Source: Scalesia atractyloides
Taxonomy: Eukaryota; Streptophyta; Magnoliopsida; Asterales; Asteraceae
Length of the DNA stretch: 64,000 nucleotides
Assembly: GCA_947069175.1 (NCBI GenBank)
Contig: CAMTDV010000023.1
Coordinates: 85,074,391-85,138,390 of the forward strand
Direction of reading: 5' to 3'
Shown here: one piece after another, positions 45,167-56,891 of the stretch
How positions within the stretch are numbered: position 1 is the stretch's first letter
Layout: each line of letters starts with the position of its first letter
Made by a program: the position numbers and the translations under genes
Notes under the pieces: model-generated
Database searches by the model: none
What the model saw: the letters and a program-made list of their open reading frames with translations, nothing else
What the model was told of the DNA's origin: nothing

Positions 45167-46019
45167 CTGAAATGAAGATCAACCAATGTGTTATCACAGA
45201 AGAAAATATGAATTTTGTTGGAACAACTATCGGGGCTTTAATAAAGTTTAGAACACCAACTTGTAATCATTAACAAAGATGAATATATTATTTCTACAAG
45301 AATAAAACCGGACACGTGCCTTTGAATTCTATTTTGTATTCTAATAATATATATCAGCTTCATAGTGGTTGGTAGGAGTGTCAATAAACATATAGACTCA
45401 AAATAAAGTATGTATTTCTTCTTTAAAAGTCAATTCTGCAACACAAAGAATTAGAATTCCTTGAGGAATATGTGCCACTCAAGTTCCGTAGGATAGTTTA
45501 AGACATGATAATAATAATATAATAATGAATGACATATTGACCGGTGTAGAGGTTCACTGAGTGTAGTTAGACATAGAAGTAGGCCTAGTGATGAAGTTGG
45601 CGGCTATTTTTGTACTTTTTTTAAGCAGTTTTGTAGTTTCCTGTAAGTTTCTGCTTTTGAACGTTCTTTGCTTGGCATGTAAAGTTTTATTATTTCTGGC
45701 TGCCCATGTTAGTTGTATCCTTTTTAATAATATAAATATATAAGTATATTATCTTTATAGTTATCATTTTAGAAAATACAAATTAACGCCTTAATAATTA
45801 GTGGAAGATAAAAAGGAGAATCGTGATTACATAACTCCATAATGTATTAGTGTTAAAATAATATATAGAAGTGTTTATATGATCCTCATATTTTTTTAAT
45901 TAAACTTGATTTTGTATAAATGACCCTTATATTATTATCTATTTAAAATACATTAGGAATAGTTTTTCTTCTTTTTTTTATTATTATTAATTATTATTAT
46001 TATTATTATTATTTTATTT
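45167..46019. other. Intergenic DNA with an (ATT)n microsatellite
   Basis: (ATT)n at about 45,978-46,018. Otherwise nothing supported. Confidence 0.4.
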
Positions 46020-46277
46020 AAATACAAGACTAGAATAGTTTTTCTTCTATTAATCACCGGTCCATAGGACAGTTTTTAAGCGGTCTGCATTAACTTTTAT
46101 GCTTAGAGCACCCATATCAACAAACATGGTTCATTCAAGAGGTTGGATTTATATGTACGGCTCGATAAGTCAACGCTGCTAACCGAGCTATGATTCGTAA
46201 GAGTTACAATTTGGGCAACGAATATTAAATCCACTTCATTTGATTAACTGGTAATCAGAACAATTGGCAGAAATATA

Positions 46278-46318
<41 letters not shown>

Positions 46319-46593
46319 AAAATACAAGATTAGAAGTAATTTTTCTTCTTTTTATCACCAGTCCATATGACAGCTTTCGGTCTACAATTAACTTTTATGC
46401 TTAGAGCACCCAACAAAAAACATGGTTCATTCAAGAGACTGTGTGGTCAACATTGTTGGATTTATATGTACGGGCTCGATAGGTCAACGCTATTGACTGA
46501 ACTATGACTTGTAAGAGTTACAACTTGGGTAACGAATATTAAATCCACTTCACTTGGTTAACTGGTAATCACGAACAATTGGCGGAATTATTC

Positions 46594-46628
<35 letters not shown>
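46020..46628. repeat. Tandem duplication of about 270 bp with (TA)n/(TG)n tails
   Basis: Unit 1 at about 46,020-46,285 and unit 2 at about 46,321-46,590 share TTAACTTTTATGCTTAGAGC, CATGGTTCATTCAAGAG, GTAAGAGTTACAA and TAACGAATATTAAATCCACT. They differ by several indels and substitutions, so the duplication is old. Each is followed by a dinucleotide run: (TA)n at about 46,284-46,316, (TA)n(TG)n at about 46,592-46,628. Confidence 0.7.
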
Positions 46629-47060
46629 AAAGATAAAACAAAAACTCACTTGAGTTAAGGAAACTCAAGAATACCTTATGTAACATTTTTATTTTTTTCT
46701 AAAAAAATAGAGGAATGTAACATTAATATAATTGAACATTTTTATAAAAAAATGTAAAAAGCGTCTACTTGTTTTTTTTAAATATTCAAAATTTGTATGT
46801 TACATTTTTTGGACTAATATATTATGTAACATGAAATTTTTAACATTTAAAAAAATAAATACTCCGTGTTTTTTTGTGTTTCTTTGATAAAAATATTCAA
46901 ATATATGTATGTTACGTTTCCTATTGTTTTTATAAAAAATAAAAATGTTACATGGGGTTTACAAAGGTTTTTTAAGTTTTTTCAACTCAAGTGGGTTTTC
47001 GTTTTATTCTTTTCCTATATATATATATATATATTTGTGATTATCTAGTAATATTATATA
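46629..47060. other. AT-rich DNA with short inverted similarity
   Basis: AACAAAAACTCACTTGAGTT at about 46,636 has a near-complement (AACTCAAGTGGGTTTTCGTT) at about 46,983, and both neighbourhoods carry TGTAACATTTTTAT or its complement. This may be a worn MITE of about 370 bp with TA-rich flanks. Confidence 0.35.
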
Positions 47061-47069
47061 TATATTATT

Positions 47070-47695
47070 GTGGAACGGGATTTATTATCTATACCGACTA
47101 TAAATAATTTATAATTTAATTACTTACTTAATTAAACTATGTTTTACTTTTGGGCTTTTACTAGTTGTATCGGGCTTTGGCCCAGGAGACAATTAGTAAT
47201 AGTTAATAGGGTTTATGAGATAAAACCTAACTATTATATATTTCATAATTATCTTTATGACAATACACAACAATCTTGCCGCAAGTTGAGAGGTTTTGTG
47301 ATATAATTTGACCTTGTGATAAACAACCAAAGAAATATAACTACTGCAAGAAACAAAAAGTAAGATTCACCACTTTTGCTTGGTGATTCCTATACGCCCC
47401 TAAACAAAGGCAGACGACGCCACCTCTCAATAATTGTGTCGTCCCTTTTTGGTTTTGTGATTCAGTGTTCGCTTTTGTAGCACTCGTTTGTTGAATTTTG
47501 GTGTCTCAAACAGTTAATCTTTAACCACAAAGGTATATTTAATCTTATCAGTAGATTAGTTAGTGTATCGTATTTGTATGTTTGTAACTATGATCTTGTT
47601 CGGTTCGTTTTGGTGTTGATTTTTATATTTATTCCGCTGCATTTTTATTAATTATATATTTAGTTAATAAAATATGTTAAACCTGTTTTGATAAA
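47070..47695 (+). mobile_element. Candidate Ty1/copia solo LTR
   Basis: Starts near TGTGGAACGGG and includes a promoter-like stretch (GGGTTTATGAGATAAAACC, then TATTATATATTTCATA), a leader-like part with ACAATACACAACAATC, and ends near TTCCGCTGCATTTTTATTAA, a common copia LTR 3' style. No internal region or clear target-site duplication is seen. Confidence 0.35.
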
Positions 47696-48934
47696 AAGTA
47701 CAATTGACACCTTTAAACCCAACAATCATGTCATATCATTTAAAACCAACACCATTCAAATTTTTACTTTTTTCTTTAAACAATAAACCATGTCAAATTG
47801 CACCTTATTATTTACCTCATTACCTACTTTTAATTTTATTTAATCTATATATTTTTTGTATAAGCTAATTCTTTTTTATCAACTTATGTAGCTAATTTTT
47901 GTTATTCATAAAAATTAAAAAAATCATGAAAAAATAAATTCAAAAACTAGATAATCCAATAAAAATAACACACAATAACAAAAATTTTAAATAGAATCCT
48001 AACTTAAACCCTAAAATAAAAAACAAACTAATAATAAAAATAACACACTTAAAACCTAAAAAAGGCATACAATTAATAAAAAAGACACTTAAAACCTAAA
48101 TATAAAAATGTACGGTAATTAAAATAAAACCTACTTAAGCGCATCCATGTTTTTTTTAATTTTAAGACAAACTAGGGTTGTAGTTAGCCTGTGCTTCGTG
48201 GCGGGCAATTATCTTTCAGTATGGCCGTGAGCGATGCAACATAATTCGGTCATTGTCGTTTTGGTTTAATAGGCGTAGGAAATTTAATCAGTGTCGTTTT
48301 GATTTGTTACGGTTTCATAACGTCAACATTCACTCGATATAACACCAATAATATAAAAAGTGTAAAAATTAAGGTAAATACAAACCATGGATTCAAATCC
48401 TATAGCCACCAATATTTTAGTTATCTCAAAAAAAAGTATCGGGGTTTCGTTCATTAAAAAGAAACCAAAAAGCGACCAACTCAAATGTGTTAAATAAGTT
48501 AGAAAAATTAAAGTTTATGTTAACAAGAGTTATTTTAAACGTACTTTCCAACCTTATTGTTTTCTCCTGTTAAACCTTACATCTCTTAGAAAATATTTAA
48601 TGAGATAAGATTTGAATTTGTAAAAAGGTAAAGGTTATGGAAACTAATTTTTTTTTAAAGAAGAGTGCAATTAAAAAAATTAAAAAAATAACCCTCTATA
48701 AAAATGGTAGAATATATTTGAACTTGGGTGGAGTAAACACAAACCAATAACCTTAACATTAAACAAAACGAGAGTTTTGCTATGGGTGGGAGGGCCACCT
48801 TGGGTGTGACTTCTTCTGTGACCCATGTTTACTGAGCGGTGAGGGACCATCAGCCATTATTGGTGACAGGTGAAGGGGCAAATCGGTGAATACTCATCGA
48901 ATGATAATTTGGAACGTTATGAAAAAATGGACCG
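47696..48934. other. AT-rich intergenic DNA
   Basis: No gene recognised. A short GC-richer stretch at 48,190-48,260 (GTGCTTCGTGGCGGGC) looks repeat-derived. A further one at about 48,785-48,880 directly precedes the SANT-like relic and may be its promoter side. Confidence 0.4.
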
Positions 48935-49032
48935 TTGGATGACTGTCGGAAAAAAATTGTTTTCTTTTTTAAAACCCACACATTTCACTCATCTCACACA
49001 CTACTCTCACTAAAATTTCTATACACCACATC

Positions 49033-50475
49033 ATGGATAAACAAAACAAAGGTGAACACAAGAAAAAAGGTTCCGCTAGCCGAGGATCGGATTCAAACTC
49101 AAGAGGGCGCGTGTTGCAAACGAGACGAGGCGGTTCTAGCAGTCCGAATGCACTGGTTCAAACCCCATACGGATATTCAACAAACTCTCAACCTCAATAT
49201 TTTTACCCCCAAGCTTCACAACCGACATTTTATAATACCAAACCCTAACCTAATTTTCCACCACAAATATTTTCACACCCACACGGTCCAATAGTGGTCG
49301 CACCTATATGTACGAATACTCCATTCAAGCGCAAAACTCATTTGATCCATTTGCATTTAGGAGTCGCCAATTCAATCACCAAGAGAGAATTTCGAGCGCT
49401 CATTTCCAATCTACGATGACCATGAAACCAAGATGTAGAGGTTGTCCCCGAAAGACAATATTTGGATGAAGAAATTGGCAAGGACGAAGAAGAATATGAG
49501 GTTGAAGACGAAGATATTGGTGAAGCAAGTGAGTTGAAAAGAAAAAGGGAGGCAAGGCGGAGCGTCAAATTTGGACGAAAAAACAAGAATATGCCTTAGC
49601 CAAGGCATGTGTTCATTGTTCCTTAAAAAGAAAAAAAATAACCAACAAAAATCGACAGTTTTTGGAAAAAAGTTTTCGAGCATTACAACGCAACAATCAG
49701 CAGAAGTACATGAACTGTTCATCAAGTACGTTCAAAATGGCTCCCTATGTTGAGTAAGATAAACTACTTCAATGGCCTTTGGAAACAAGCGATATAATTT
49801 TTTTGAACATTTATAAAATATTTTCTACAACATTGTTTTTGTTTTTTATATTTTACTTTATATTTGTTGTATATGGAGCATCGTATTCGTGGTAGTGGGT
49901 GTGGCGACGTCGATGTCATCAAAATATCCAAGTGGTTTTCATCATGTTGAGGCGTGCGAGGTTGTTAATAAACATGACAAATGGGCCCCAGTACCATTGT
50001 TGGGTGAAGATAGTTGTAGTTCGGACCAAAAAAAGAAAGTCGTGGGATTCGAATAACTATAGTGCGGGTACACCGGGAACTGAGTTGACTAGCGATATAC
50101 CCGACATAAACCTAGACCCCTCACCAACAAGACCACGAAAGAAAGATAAGAGAGCCACAACAACACCATCCGATAGCGAAATGGCTTTAACCGAGAAGTT
50201 CTCACAATACACCCTTATGAAAGAAACAAAATAAGCATGGACGATAGAGTTGTCGAATATAAAAAAGAAATGTGAGGAAGACCCCATAGAGTTATTGGCG
50301 GAATAACGCGATGCGATGAAACAACTTTTGTATGATCGTGATTTGGAGACGTTTGCTAAGCCACACGGCCATGCTTCACCCGAGATGTTGCCATTTATCC
50401 TAGCGCAGAAACGGGATATCGCAAAAAATATAATTGATCATGCCCTTTCTAAATTTAGGTTTGTTAAGGTTTAAT
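49033..50475 (+). pseudogene. SANT/Myb-like protein relic (PIF/Harbinger-associated type)
   Basis: Starts ATG at 49,033 after a leader with CTCACACACTACTCTCAC. A Ser/Gln-rich N-terminus (MDKQNKGEHKKKGSASRG) leads into an acidic stretch and a Lys/Arg block (ELKRKREARRSVKFGRK). The SANT-like part KIDSFWKKVFEHYNATISRS, then TVHQVRSKWLPMLSKINYFN, is interrupted by a TGA. After an AT-rich gap, KWAPVPLLGEDS and YSAGTPGTELTSDIPDINLD continue the usual C-terminal (NAM-associated-like) half. Proteins of this type in composites often accompany PIF/Harbinger transposons and bind DNA. Multiple stops and frameshifts, so inactive. No transposase was seen beside it. Confidence 0.65.
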
Positions 50476-50601
50476 TTTCTTGTTTTAATCTTATGTAAGT
50501 GTTTTTTTAAATAATTGTAATTTTATTTTGTTTAATATATGTTTTATTTACTTTAATGCACCCGAGGCTGTTCAAAAAGAAATAACCTCCCCATGTCTTT
50601 G

Positions 50602-51259
50602 AGCACCCGAGCTTGTTCAAAAAGCTCGTGACTCGGAGCTCGCCCGAAGTTCGCTCAGATTTAGCTCGGAAAAAGCTCGCTCGATATATCTCGGTTTGAA
50701 AGTTGAGCCGAGCCGGCTCGGCTTGTAACGAGCCTGATTGGCTCGATTTGGCTCGCTTGTTAGCTCGGTTCGTCTTAGCTCGGATCATTTACTTGTAATA
50801 TATTTTATTTTTATATACATTATAATATATTACAAAAACCCAATTATTATTTACATGTATTTAGGTTTGTTATTTGATATCTATGACTTATTTGAAGGTT
50901 GATTACCATGCTAATGAACTAATACTCTATTTCGTCAAAGTTTAAAACTTATTTTGTATTGTTTAACTTGATTTTAGCTTGTGATGTATTAAGTTGATCT
51001 TATTTTGGATATGTTATTTTGAAGCATTTAATAATATTTTATACTACTTAATGTTTAGAGCTATGTACTAATTTTAATTTTAAAATCGAGGCAAACCAAG
51101 CCGAGCTATGCCAGCCCGGTTTAAAACAATGCCGAGCCCGAGCTTTGATTTTCAGCTCGGCTTCGAATCTGATCCGAGCCAGCTTGGTTCATAATCGAGC
51201 CGAACCCGACCTGGCCTAGCTCGGCTCGGCTCGGCTCATAAACAACTCTAAGCACCCCT
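50602..51259. mobile_element. hAT-type MITE with GAGCTCGGCTCGG subterminal repeats, 658 bp
   Basis: Starts AGCACCCGAGCTTG and ends AAGCACCCCT (AGGGGTGCTT on the other strand). Flanking octamers TGTCTTTG and AGTGTTTG agree at 6 of 8. Both ends are packed with GAGCTCG/CGAGCC words in inverted arrangement, with an AT-rich middle. The type is common in plants; no transposase. Confidence 0.6.
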
Positions 51260-51284
51260 AGTGTTTGAGTAGGGATAAGGCTTT

Positions 51285-51450
51285 TTACCGAAATACTGGT
51301 ACCGTACCGTTATCATATCGGTACCGTACCGTTACCTTACCATATCGATCATAAACGGTACCGGTATCGATAATAGATTTTTCAGATTTCATTATCGGTA
51401 AATAACGGTAGCGTACCGGTATTTTTCGGTAAATACGGTATTAATACCGA
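51285..51450. repeat. CGGTACCG-type minisatellite
   Basis: Repeats of GGTACCGTACCGTTA and its complement, partly palindromic. Related words occur at 33,246-33,330. A (TA)n run follows at about 51,487-51,508. Confidence 0.55.
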
Positions 51451-51835
51451 ATTTAATAAGGAATTCCAATGAGTTTTTAGGTTAGATTATATATATATAT
51501 ATATATAATCTACTAGTTTTATAAAACAAAATTGCATACAGTATTGTTGAGTTTCTCGTTTGTTATAATCATACAAATATAAACAAGTGGAAAACAATCA
51601 TTTCAAAGGCTTGTCGTGGCTGCAATTATATAATATTGAAATGGCTACTTCTCGCTTCCTTTTAGATTGTGACCTACTGTTCATATGTTTTTTTTTTAAA
51701 TTGATATATATAATATATACATTGTTAATTAAGTCGAACTACGTATGTTATTCTTTTGATTTTTTACTATATGCATTTGTCTGTTTTTTTCAATCCTTTT
51801 GATTTTTTTTACTACATGCATTTGTTTAGTTTTCC

Positions 51836-53646
51836 CATCAGATGCTGGAGTTCGAAAAGGATTGATAAGATCCTGAACAAAGAAGCTGAATAGATTGCTT
51901 TGGAAAAGCAGAAGAGACAATATACACTGGAAAGCAAAGTTTCCAGACTGATTGAAGAAAAACAAGCCAAGCAAATGGCAAAAGAAGACATTGGCACTTC
52001 AAGAAAAAGAAAGTCTACTAGAAAAGTTAGACAACCAATTTCCACCATTTCTAAAAGTAAAACCACTATTGAGGCATGCCAAAGTGTATCCTCTCTCAAA
52101 ACCATAACCAAACTAACACCCAAAAAGAAACCATCACATTCACCAAAATCACCAACAACAGATGTTGGTACAACAATTGTACAAACAGATGTTTCATCAC
52201 CACCACCAAATCAGTCAGGAGATGTTGTACAACAAATGTTAGCCTAACCTCTGCCATGATCACATTTCCAACTTTAATCCAACCATTATCCACACCACCT
52301 AGAATACCAACACGACCACCATCACCAAAAATCAACTTCCAACGCAAAAGAAAAACTTTTGTTGTTAATGATGATGAGATTCCATCACCAATCCCTTTAT
52401 CATCAAAACCCATTTTCACATCACCCTCATCATTTCACCTAAAAGCACTTCACTACCACCCATGAACAAACCACCACTTGAAATCCCACTGGCCACTAGA
52501 TATCCTCTAGAAATTCTTGCAATTCAAAGAGAAAGTGAATCATTCTTCACAGCAGAGGATATCTCAAAACTAAACTTCCCATCTCTCTTTGGATATAGAA
52601 AGCCAAGAAATTTAGATGAATATATAAAATGAAAGCTAAACAAGATGAGAACATAGCCAAAGAAATGAGCAAAGGGAAAGATGACATGGCTACTCAATTA
52701 ATTTTATCTCATAATCTTAGCAAAGTTAGAAAAATTGAAGATTTTGCCAAAGATATGAGTAAGTCCATGTCAGAAAGGCCAGTCATTGCGAAGCTCGATG
52801 AGGAGCTAAAACAAGATTATCTTGACCACATAATGCTGCACAAGCCATATAAAGCATCAAGAGCACAATTCAATGATTGGTCATCAAATGACCTTAAAGA
52901 AGAAATTGATAGAATCCAGGAAATGCACAAGGATCCTCTACACAAGTCAACTCATCCTGACTGGAAAAAGTACAAACAAGTGGATCAAAATAGGGTTTTG
53001 AAGCTTAAAAGAATGAAAGGAACTAGTTGCTGCAAATTATGGTTCTACAAGGTTTGTTGCAAGATGGTGTGAATCCAGGGGTGTAGATACATACATGAAA
53101 TTGGAAGAGCTTAGAAAGAAAGATCCTATAGTTCTAAGAAAGCCAGATTATCCAACAGTTGTTATCCCCCAACAGACATAAACAATCAAAATGTATTCTT
53201 CAACCACTGTCTTATCCACACTTGCCTTAAACCAAGCAAAAAGACAAAAGAAGATGGCTGAAGATGATGAGCAGATGTTTGAAGAACATAGAAAGGAGGG
53301 AATCAAGAATCAACTGCTCTTTCACACTAATGCTGCAAGTGAAAAACTAATAGAAACAATTTCTAACCTTCTAATCAAACCACTCTCACCAAACTCAACA
53401 ATATGTCTTCCCCCCCCCCCCCCCCAAGAAAACCAAATGATTCAAAAATTTTAAAATGGAAGTCATCCTCAGACACCCATGAATTGACTTTGCTCATATC
53501 AAATGGTGAGATTCAAAGGCTGAAAATGGAGGATGCATATGGTATGGATGCAGATGACCTCCAAGATTTATTGAACCTTGAATTACAAAGGGATTTTGAA
53601 GACATGTTTTCCATGAACTTTGAACTAGTTCAAAGGAAAAATTAGG
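51836..53646 (+). pseudogene. Second copy of the Sirevirus-like extra ORF (C-terminal part)
   Basis: Begins abruptly inside the ORF at the point matching 2886 and reads further than the first copy. Pieces: 51,900-52,247 (Lys-rich, then SPKSPTTDVGTTIVQTDVSS), about 52,247-52,628, 52,629-53,072 (coiled-coil-like, KLDEELKQDYLDHIMLHKPY), 53,191-53,454 and 53,455-53,645. Frame changes separate them, one at the 17-C run 53,410-53,426. The end is acidic (DAYGMDADDLQDLLNLEL). No domain of known function was recognised. The 3' LTR follows. Confidence 0.7.
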
Positions 53647-53715
53647 GAATTGCTATTGAGAAATAAAAATCAGCAATAAAGAAGAGTTTTGGCATCATCT
53701 ATTATAGGGGAATAT

Positions 53716-53953
53716 TGCTGGATCTATTGAACCCTATAAAAGAACAGATAATTGGAAAGCCAAAATGATCTATATCATCTATTCAAGAATAAATAGTGCT
53801 TTGAATATTTAACTCCTCCCAAAGGCAATGACATCAAAACATCTGCTGCTCAAAGGTCAGTTGAAGCTAAAGTCTGCTATACAAGATCTGATGAAAATCA
53901 AGCTCTGCTCAAGTCAAAGGTCTGCTGGACCAACAGAGGTTAAAGCTCATCAG
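53716..53953 (+). mobile_element. Copia 3' LTR, left part (split by element 3)
   Basis: After a purine-rich TATAGGGGAATAT the LTR starts TGCTGGATC and is cut by element 3 at ATCAG (53,949-53,953). It resumes at 63,073 and ends GATCCTAACA at 63,489. The ends are near-inverted copies, as in copia LTRs. Total about 655 bp. It belongs to the element carrying the ORF at 51,836. Confidence 0.6.
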
Positions 53954-55045
53954 TGTCACACCCCGACCCGCAGCGGAAAAGGTGACCGGGGCATGATTGG
54001 GTTATCATCAAAGCTCATGACATTTATTTTAACGTTTCATATTCATTAATACACTTTAATGGAAAATTACAATCAATATTACAACATGTCCTAAATATCA
54101 ATCTAGGCTTCATTGTTTTCTTCTAAGGCATTTCCTATGTTTTCCTTGCTTCATCCTGTTCACCTGTATCATGTGTAAAAGGGTTTTTGGATCAACAAAA
54201 AGTTGGCGAGTGAATCCTATGGAAAACATTTGAACAAGTTTATTTAATTGATTATGAAATAAAGTGCACAACCACACATGAGTAAAAATAGATGTAAACT
54301 TATTCATAAATCAATTTAATATTAAACAATACACACATGAACAATAATGGATCGTTTAGAGGCACGCGTTGCTCAACTCGTCTCTCACGAGGAACTGATA
54401 GGCTTAATGAATGAATTGCATAACCATGATAATATGAAAGACATAACTACCAACAATATAAACTCAATAATACACACATGAACAATAATGGATTGGTTTT
54501 GAGGCACGCGTTGCTCAACTCGTCTCCCACGAGGAACTGATGGGCTTAATGAATGAATTTCATATAAGTTGACAAAATGAAATACATAATCACAACAATA
54601 TAAACAATCTAAGTTTAGATCACGATATGGTATGGCACAAGTTTAAATAAACGAGTTAATTATTTTGTGACACATGACACACCCCAAAACGTGTAATTAA
54701 AAAGGGGAGTTGTAAGATTCACTCACAGTGGGTGCGTTCGGTTGATGATGTTGAATGCACGCGAAGTGGTTTTAAACCACGAGTGAAATTAACCTAGATA
54801 AATAACATTATGGTTCGGTAAGTAAACGGATTTTATTAATCCATTTTAGTAGGATTGTTGGGTGTATTTTTGTGAGTTTAAGGCTATTTTCTAACCTTAA
54901 AAATGTTATTTTTAAGTATTTTTAATTGATTTTTAATTAAAATAAATAAATAAAAATAATAAAAAAGTTGACTTTTTTGACCGTTGACCTTTGACCGTTG
55001 ACCTTTGACCTTGACTGTTTGACCGGTTCGTATGCGTGTAAGTGT

Positions 55046-55626
55046 GCGCTGGGTGAGGCTCGAACCCGAGACCTCCCGTACGCGTGCACGCAGCTCTACC
55101 AACTGAGCTACGTGTCTAACCCGAAATATTTCTGTTTTTAATTATATTTATATATAATTAGATTAATCCGAAAATCAGCTTATTTCTAAAAAGATTTTAA
55201 TCAGTGACTCGGTGCGCTCCACAGGTCTCGAACCCGGGACCTGTGGGTTGAGTTAACACACAGTCCACCGCTGGACTGTGTGTTTAACTTGTTATATAAA
55301 CCGATTTTTATTATACTTATATACAAACTAAACATTTCCATTTCTGTCTTATTTTAAAAAGTTAGATAATTGTCCGAGTCGGTGCAGTAGACCGGACTCG
55401 AACTCGGTGTGATTAAACATTCACACTGTCCACCACTGGACTGTGTGTATAACTTGGTTATTATTCCGGTAATTAATAAACTTAACATGTTCAGCGGTGA
55501 CTCCGGTTCGGTTAACAAAAAAAGACATTTTTATTAAGGCAAGCATGCGTGGGACAAGATTCGAACTCGAGACGTTTACATGTTTAATGTGCACACAGTC
55601 CACCGCTGGACTGTGTGTCTAACCCG
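55046..55626 (-). other. tRNA-like module array A-B-B2-C, element 3 left LTR
   Basis: A 55,046-55,123, B about 55,210-55,291, extra B2 about 55,376-55,457, C about 55,538-55,626. B2 has box-B-like GAGTTCGAGTCCGG and a hairpin with two altered positions relative to its neighbours. Four sense modules against three in elements 1 and 2 suggest gain or loss by tandem duplication. Confidence 0.65.
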
Positions 55627-56322
55627 AGTTATTTCTTGATTTAAATTATACTTATATGTTACCGAAACTTCGTCTTCTTCGTCAGTTTTAACCAGAAACG
55701 ATGACTGACTGGTTCGAAGTTTTAATCTTGTTCGTTAGCGTTTTTCAGTTAATTACAGGTGAGATATAATTAAAAAGCAAGAGAAATTAGGCGTAAGGTA
55801 TACCGACTGGACTTCTCTGTTTCTCCGGCAGAACTCCGGTGACAGCAAAAGATTCCGGCGTCGTGTGTCTTGCGGCAGAGAGTCTTCAGCAAGCTTGAAA
55901 AGGATGTGGGTGACTTCGGTATAAGCTCAGGGGGTTCAGTAAGGCTCAGAAGTGAAGGGTTCGGTTTTCCGGCGATGTGCAGAAGTTTTCCGGCGAATGG
56001 AATTTCGTCGGGTAAAGGTGCGGTTTTGAGCGAAAAAGCTTGCAGAGGTTTGAGGGGGTATTTATAGGGCAGGTTATCGATGAATTTGGTCCAATTTCCG
56101 ACTTGATTCAAAGTCATTACGTTTTCCGGCGGTTATAGTTTGTGTCGCGGACTCAGGCGTCGGTTATAACCGATGTAGTGATTAAGTTTTACGTTATAAC
56201 TGAAGATATCGTAAATTCTTGGCGAGATCGCCGGGATTTCCGACGACTGCATTTGGGCGCGCCGATTTCGAATTCGGAAAACATGTTATGAATTTATTGT
56301 CTTCAATATTTAACAAGAGATA

Positions 56323-56403
56323 CAAGTGGCGCAGTGGTTGAGTGTGTGGGTGTTAAGTTTGCTGAACCGGTTGACTGACCCGGGTTCGAAACCCGGCAGA
56401 ACC
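56323..56403 (+). other. tRNA-like module D, element 3 left LTR
   Basis: CAAGTGGCGCAGTGGTTGAG opens the module and CCGGG-TTCGAAA-CCCGG forms a perfect T-arm, followed by CAGAACCA. It is the best box-A match of the D modules. Antisense to the element. Confidence 0.6.
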
Positions 56404-56586
56404 ATCTTATTTTTATTTCATTATTTTTAACAATTTTTCAAAAACAAATTATATATTCCAATATAATAATTAATTATGTATCGTTTAAAATTAATTTGGG
56501 CATTAAATACGCCACGAAATTTTAAACTGATTGTTCGGTTAATAAACGAGCGGGTTTGGTAAAATCCGTTTTTGACGGATGTTACA

Positions 56587-56602
56587 GTATCCCCTGCTTT
56601 TT
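56587..56602 (-). other. Polypurine tract of element 3
   Basis: AAAAAGCAGGGGATAC on the minus strand directly before the LTR, the same as in element 1. Confidence 0.75.
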
Positions 56603-56891
56603 AGAAATTTCGTCTCGAAATTTAAGTAGTGATATATTTGACTAAAAGAATGATGGTGTTTAGTTTGACAGTTACATACTTAGAAGAAAAGTAAGAGTTT
56701 AAATTTTTGTTTGAGGCGGTAACGTCCCTTGTAAGGGTTAAGTACCCTATTACAGGAATCGTTTTTTGTTGCCTACTATAAAAGTATTGATAAGCAGAAT
56801 TGATTCGCTAAATATGATATCATGCATAAGAGTTTGGATATGTTTGGAAAGATATGGTTATATCCTAAGGCAAAACTTCTAATACTACAAC

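Larger units (their letters stand above)
53954..56586 (-). repeat. Element 3 LTR, left (3' LTR in element sense)
   Basis: 2633 bp. Same plan as element 1, with two dispersed GAGGCACGCGTTGCTC copies (about 54,359 and 54,503, each with the CTCGTCTC..ACGAG hairpin) in place of the array, an enlarged TTGAC cluster (54,966-55,023) and one extra tRNA-like module. TATA box at about 56,059-56,068 on the minus strand (CCCTATAAATACC). Confidence 0.88.
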
